Part shown: positions 60,782-62,584 of the stretch, piece by piece
How positions within the stretch are numbered: the first letter of the stretch is position 1
How the letters are laid out: each line of letters begins with the position of its first letter
DNA from: Atopobium sp.
Lineage (GTDB): Bacteria; Actinomycetota; Coriobacteriia; Coriobacteriales; Atopobiaceae
Length of the DNA: 62,584 nucleotides
Direction of reading: 5' to 3'
Assembly: GCA_022732885.1 (NCBI GenBank)
Contig: JAIJTS010000010.1
Location: 1-62,584, forward strand
Made by a program: the position numbers and the translations under genes
Notes under the pieces: generated by a model
What the model was told of the DNA's origin: nothing
Databases searched by the model: none
The model's input: only the letters and a program-made list of their open reading frames with translations

Positions 60782-62584
60782 CTATGCACCAAGCTTTGTT
60801 CTTGCAGCCTCAAGCGCAGCGTCAATTCCTGCAGCATTTGAGCCGCCTGCCTGCGCCATTGCTGGCTTACCGCCGCCGCGGCCACCAACAAGCTCTGCAA
60901 TCTCTTTGACAATATCACCTGCCGAGAAGCCCGCTGCAACCGCAGAATCAGTTGCACCTGCAAGCAGAGAAACCTTACCGTCAGCAGTTGCAGATGCAAT
61001 GACGCAAGCAACAGGCTGGCCGTCAGATGCATCACGGATGCCATCCCATGCGGAGCGAAGCTCTTTGCCAGAAAGGCCCTCAAGCTTAGCAATTACGCAG
61101 CTATAGCCATTAAGCTGAACAGCAGACTTAAGGGCTTCTGCTACCTGGTTGCTACCTGCTCCCGTAAGAGCAGCTTCAAGTTTGTGATTTGCCGCACGAA
61201 GATCTTGCTGCAGTTGCTCAACACGGTCCGCAACAGCAGAAGGACGAACCTTCAGGGCCGCCGCAACATCGTCAAGCTGAGCCAGGCGCTCATCAACATA
61301 CTCAATAGCGCCCATAGAGGTTACAGCCTCAATACGCCTTGAGTTAGAACCTACAGAGCTCTCAGAAATAATCTTGAAAAGACCAAGGTCAGCAGTATTG
61401 CGTGCGTGAGTACCGCCGCAGAGCTCGCGAGAGAATGGAGTGTCTTCCGCGCCAGCAGAGACAACACGTACAACATCACCGTACTTCTCGCCAAAGAGTG
61501 CAACAGCACCGGCTGCCTTAGCATCTTCAATGCTCATAATCTGAGTAACGACAGGCTTAGCAGCAAAAATCTCTGCATTTACCATGCCCTCAATACGATC
61601 AAGCTCATCTTTGGTAAGAGCCTCAAAATGCGTAAAGTCAAAGCGCATGCGATCTGGGGCAACAAGAGAACCAGCCTGGTTAACGTGATCGCCCAAAACC
61701 TTCTTGAGTGCTGCATCAAGCAGGTGGGTTGCCGTGTGGTTGCGGCGAATAAGCTCACGACGACCAGCATCGATAGTTGCGGTGACAGAATCACCAACAG
61801 AGAGGGTGCCCTCCTCTACCACGCCAACGTGAGACTCAAGGCCACCATCACGATGCTTGGTGTCAGTGACGTGAACGTAGAGACCAGAAGCTGTCAGCTT
61901 GCCGGTGTCTCCTACCTGACCACCCATCTCTGCGTAGAAAGGAGTGCGATCAAGCACAACCTCAACCTCGGAGCCTGCAGCAGCGGACTCAACTTCTTGT
62001 CCGTTCTGGACAAGAGCAACCACACGAGCACCAGAGAGCTCGTTATTGTCATAACCATCAAAGACAGTCTCATCAAGGCGGTCAGAGAGCGCAACCCAGA
62101 TGCTCTGAGCATTACCCCAGGCATCACGGTTGGCAGACATACGAGCGCGCTCGCGCTGCTCAGTCATTGCAGCGTCAAAGGCGTCCATGTCAACAACGTG
62201 ACCTGCATTTGCAGCAATCTCACGAGTAAGATCAATAGGGAATCCGTAGGTATCGTGCAGAAGGAATGCAATCTCACCAGAAAGCTGTGCGCCGTCCTCA
62301 AGCTGTTCAAGCTCAGCAGTAAGCTTGGACTCACCTGCATCAAGCGTGGCACCAAAGCGCTCCTCTTCTGCAGTCAGAATGCCGTCGATAAGAGCGCTCT
62401 TCTCGACAAGCTCTGGATACTCTGCGCCAAGCAGAACGGCAACCTCGTGAGCATACTCTGCCATGAAGGTGCCCTGGATGCCTAGCAAGCGGCCGTGGTA
62501 GACAGCGCGACGGAGCAGACGGCGAAGGATGTAGCTTCTACCCTCATTACCAGGGAGAATGCCGTCACCAATCATAAAGGTAAC
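60782..62584 (-). CDS. alaS: Alanyl-tRNA synthetase, C-terminal two thirds (5' part outside the window)
   Basis: 601 codons are visible. The end of the aminoacylation region (IGDGILPGNEGRSYILRRLLRRAVYHGRLLG) is followed by the editing domain with the zinc motifs NHTATHLLDAAL and CGGTHARNTADLG and then the DHHA1 tail with a glycine-rich VGGRGGGKPAMAQAGG. It charges tRNA-Ala and hydrolyses mischarged Ser- and Gly-tRNA-Ala. The gene continues past the right edge and leads the string to ruvX and mltG. The long antisense frame on the plus strand (61406-62485) is a shadow. Confidence 0.97.
   Translation of the reverse strand, partial: VTFMIGDGILPGNEGRSYILRRLLRRAVYHGRLLGIQGTFMAEYAHEVAVLLGAEYPELVEKSALIDGILTAEEERFGATLDAGESKLTAELEQLEDGAQLSGEIAFLLHDTYGFPIDLTREIAANAGHVVDMDAFDAAMTEQRERARMSANRDAWGNAQSIWVALSDRLDETVFDGYDNNELSGARVVALVQNGQEVESAAAGSEVEVVLDRTPFYAEMGGQVGDTGKLTASGLYVHVTDTKHRDGGLESHVGVVEEGTLSVGDSVTATIDAGRRELIRRNHTATHLLDAALKKVLGDHVNQAGSLVAPDRMRFDFTHFEALTKDELDRIEGMVNAEIFAAKPVVTQIMSIEDAKAAGAVALFGEKYGDVVRVVSAGAEDTPFSRELCGGTHARNTADLGLFKIISESSVGSNSRRIEAVTSMGAIEYVDERLAQLDDVAAALKVRPSAVADRVEQLQQDLRAANHKLEAALTGAGSNQVAEALKSAVQLNGYSCVIAKLEGLSGKELRSAWDGIRDASDGQPVACVIASATADGKVSLLAGATDSAVAAGFSAGDIVKEIAELVGGRGGGKPAMAQAGGSNAAGIDAALEAARTKLGA

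Larger units (their letters stand above)
1118..61492. repeat. Recurrent octamer GGCGAGAA (34 copies, both strands)
   Basis: Plus-strand copies begin at 1118, 5406, 5829, 16551, 20781, 22139, 24678, 26868, 31718, 34414, 34900, 35713, 36471, 38288, 44072, 49943, 54912 and 56743. Reverse copies (TTCTCGCC) begin at 2853, 9952, 11103, 14915, 20603, 23140, 30038, 31287, 32980, 37025, 39344, 39525, 42017, 42961, 51524 and 61485. About two would be expected by chance. Most lie inside genes, in both orientations relative to coding. None lies in the AT-rich insert. Count by eye; function unknown. Confidence 0.85.

Noticed and set aside
1118..61492. Chi or KOPS explanation of the GGCGAGAA octamer
   Set aside because: Copies are split 18 to 16 between strands across 60 kb, whereas polar signals are skewed. 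Not excluded at genome scale.
61406..62485. 359-codon plus-strand frame opposite alaS
   Set aside because: Antisense shadow; the minus strand encodes clear AlaS motifs throughout.
1..62584. CRISPR arrays, prophage, insertion sequences, rRNA or replication origin
   Set aside because: No regularly spaced repeats, transposase, phage structural genes, rRNA or DnaA-box cluster were seen on either strand.

Overview
The window is about 62.6 kb of a bacterial chromosome. GC is in the mid 40s, genes are tightly packed, and GTG and TTG starts are common. The best fit is a fermentative anaerobic actinobacterium of class Coriobacteriia, Atopobium/Lancefieldella-like. The evidence is a division cluster with sepF, yggT and divIVA but no ftsA, the gene string alaS-ruvX-mltG-yqeG-aroK-aroB-pepP / efp-asp23-nusB-xseB-tlyA-nadK-recN-pyrG-xerD, a mannose-family PTS, and a DUF6541 membrane protein. 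The taxonomic call is inference; no search was run.

Layout. 1-2.2 kb (minus): lysA behind a lysine riboswitch, and a class I aminotransferase. 2.3-7.2 kb (plus): an endonuclease/exonuclease/phosphatase-fold protein, a DinJ/YafQ-type toxin-antitoxin pair with its own promoter and palindrome, a DUF438/hemerythrin/PAS protein, and an MFS carrier with a structured leader. 7.2-9.2 kb: an AT-rich ABC exporter bounded by a 64-bp direct repeat that duplicates the overlapping 3' ends of the two flanking genes. 9.1-11.3 kb (minus): a spermidine-synthase-like protein and an M18 aminopeptidase. 11.5-18.4 kb (plus): a DEDD exonuclease, gltX, L-serine ammonia-lyase, tRNA-Gln, tRNA-Glu and a DUF6541 protein. 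18.4-22.2 kb (minus): metK, a TetR regulator and the CCA-adding enzyme. 22.3-24.8 kb (plus): a radical-SAM/DUF4130 DNA-repair pair behind a LexA-type box.

24.8-43.4 kb (minus) is the division and cell wall cluster, in transcription order mraZ-rsmH-ftsL-ftsI-murF-mraY-murD-ftsW-murG-murC-murB-ftsQ-ftsZ-pgeF-yggS-sepF-yggT-divIVA. It makes lipid II and builds the septum. Its promoter carries four 10-bp-phased repeats that look like an MraZ operator, and it ends at a terminator. murE and ftsA are absent. 43.8-51.8 kb (minus) holds xerD, pyrG, recN, nadK, tlyA, xseB, nusB, asp23 and efp, with a LexA-type box before nadK-recN. 52-55.2 kb (minus) is a manXYZ-manO PTS operon lying between efp and pepP. 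55.5-62.6 kb (minus) runs pepP, a degenerate aroB, aroK, yqeG, mltG, ruvX and the 3' part of alaS.

The most interesting signals are: the octamer GGCGAGAA, present 34 times on both strands and in both gene orientations; an SOS-type box on the uncharacterised radical-SAM/DUF4130 repair pair, supported by a second box at nadK-recN; an AroB homologue lacking every catalytic motif; the ABC-exporter insertion with gene-end duplication; and the phased operator of the division cluster.
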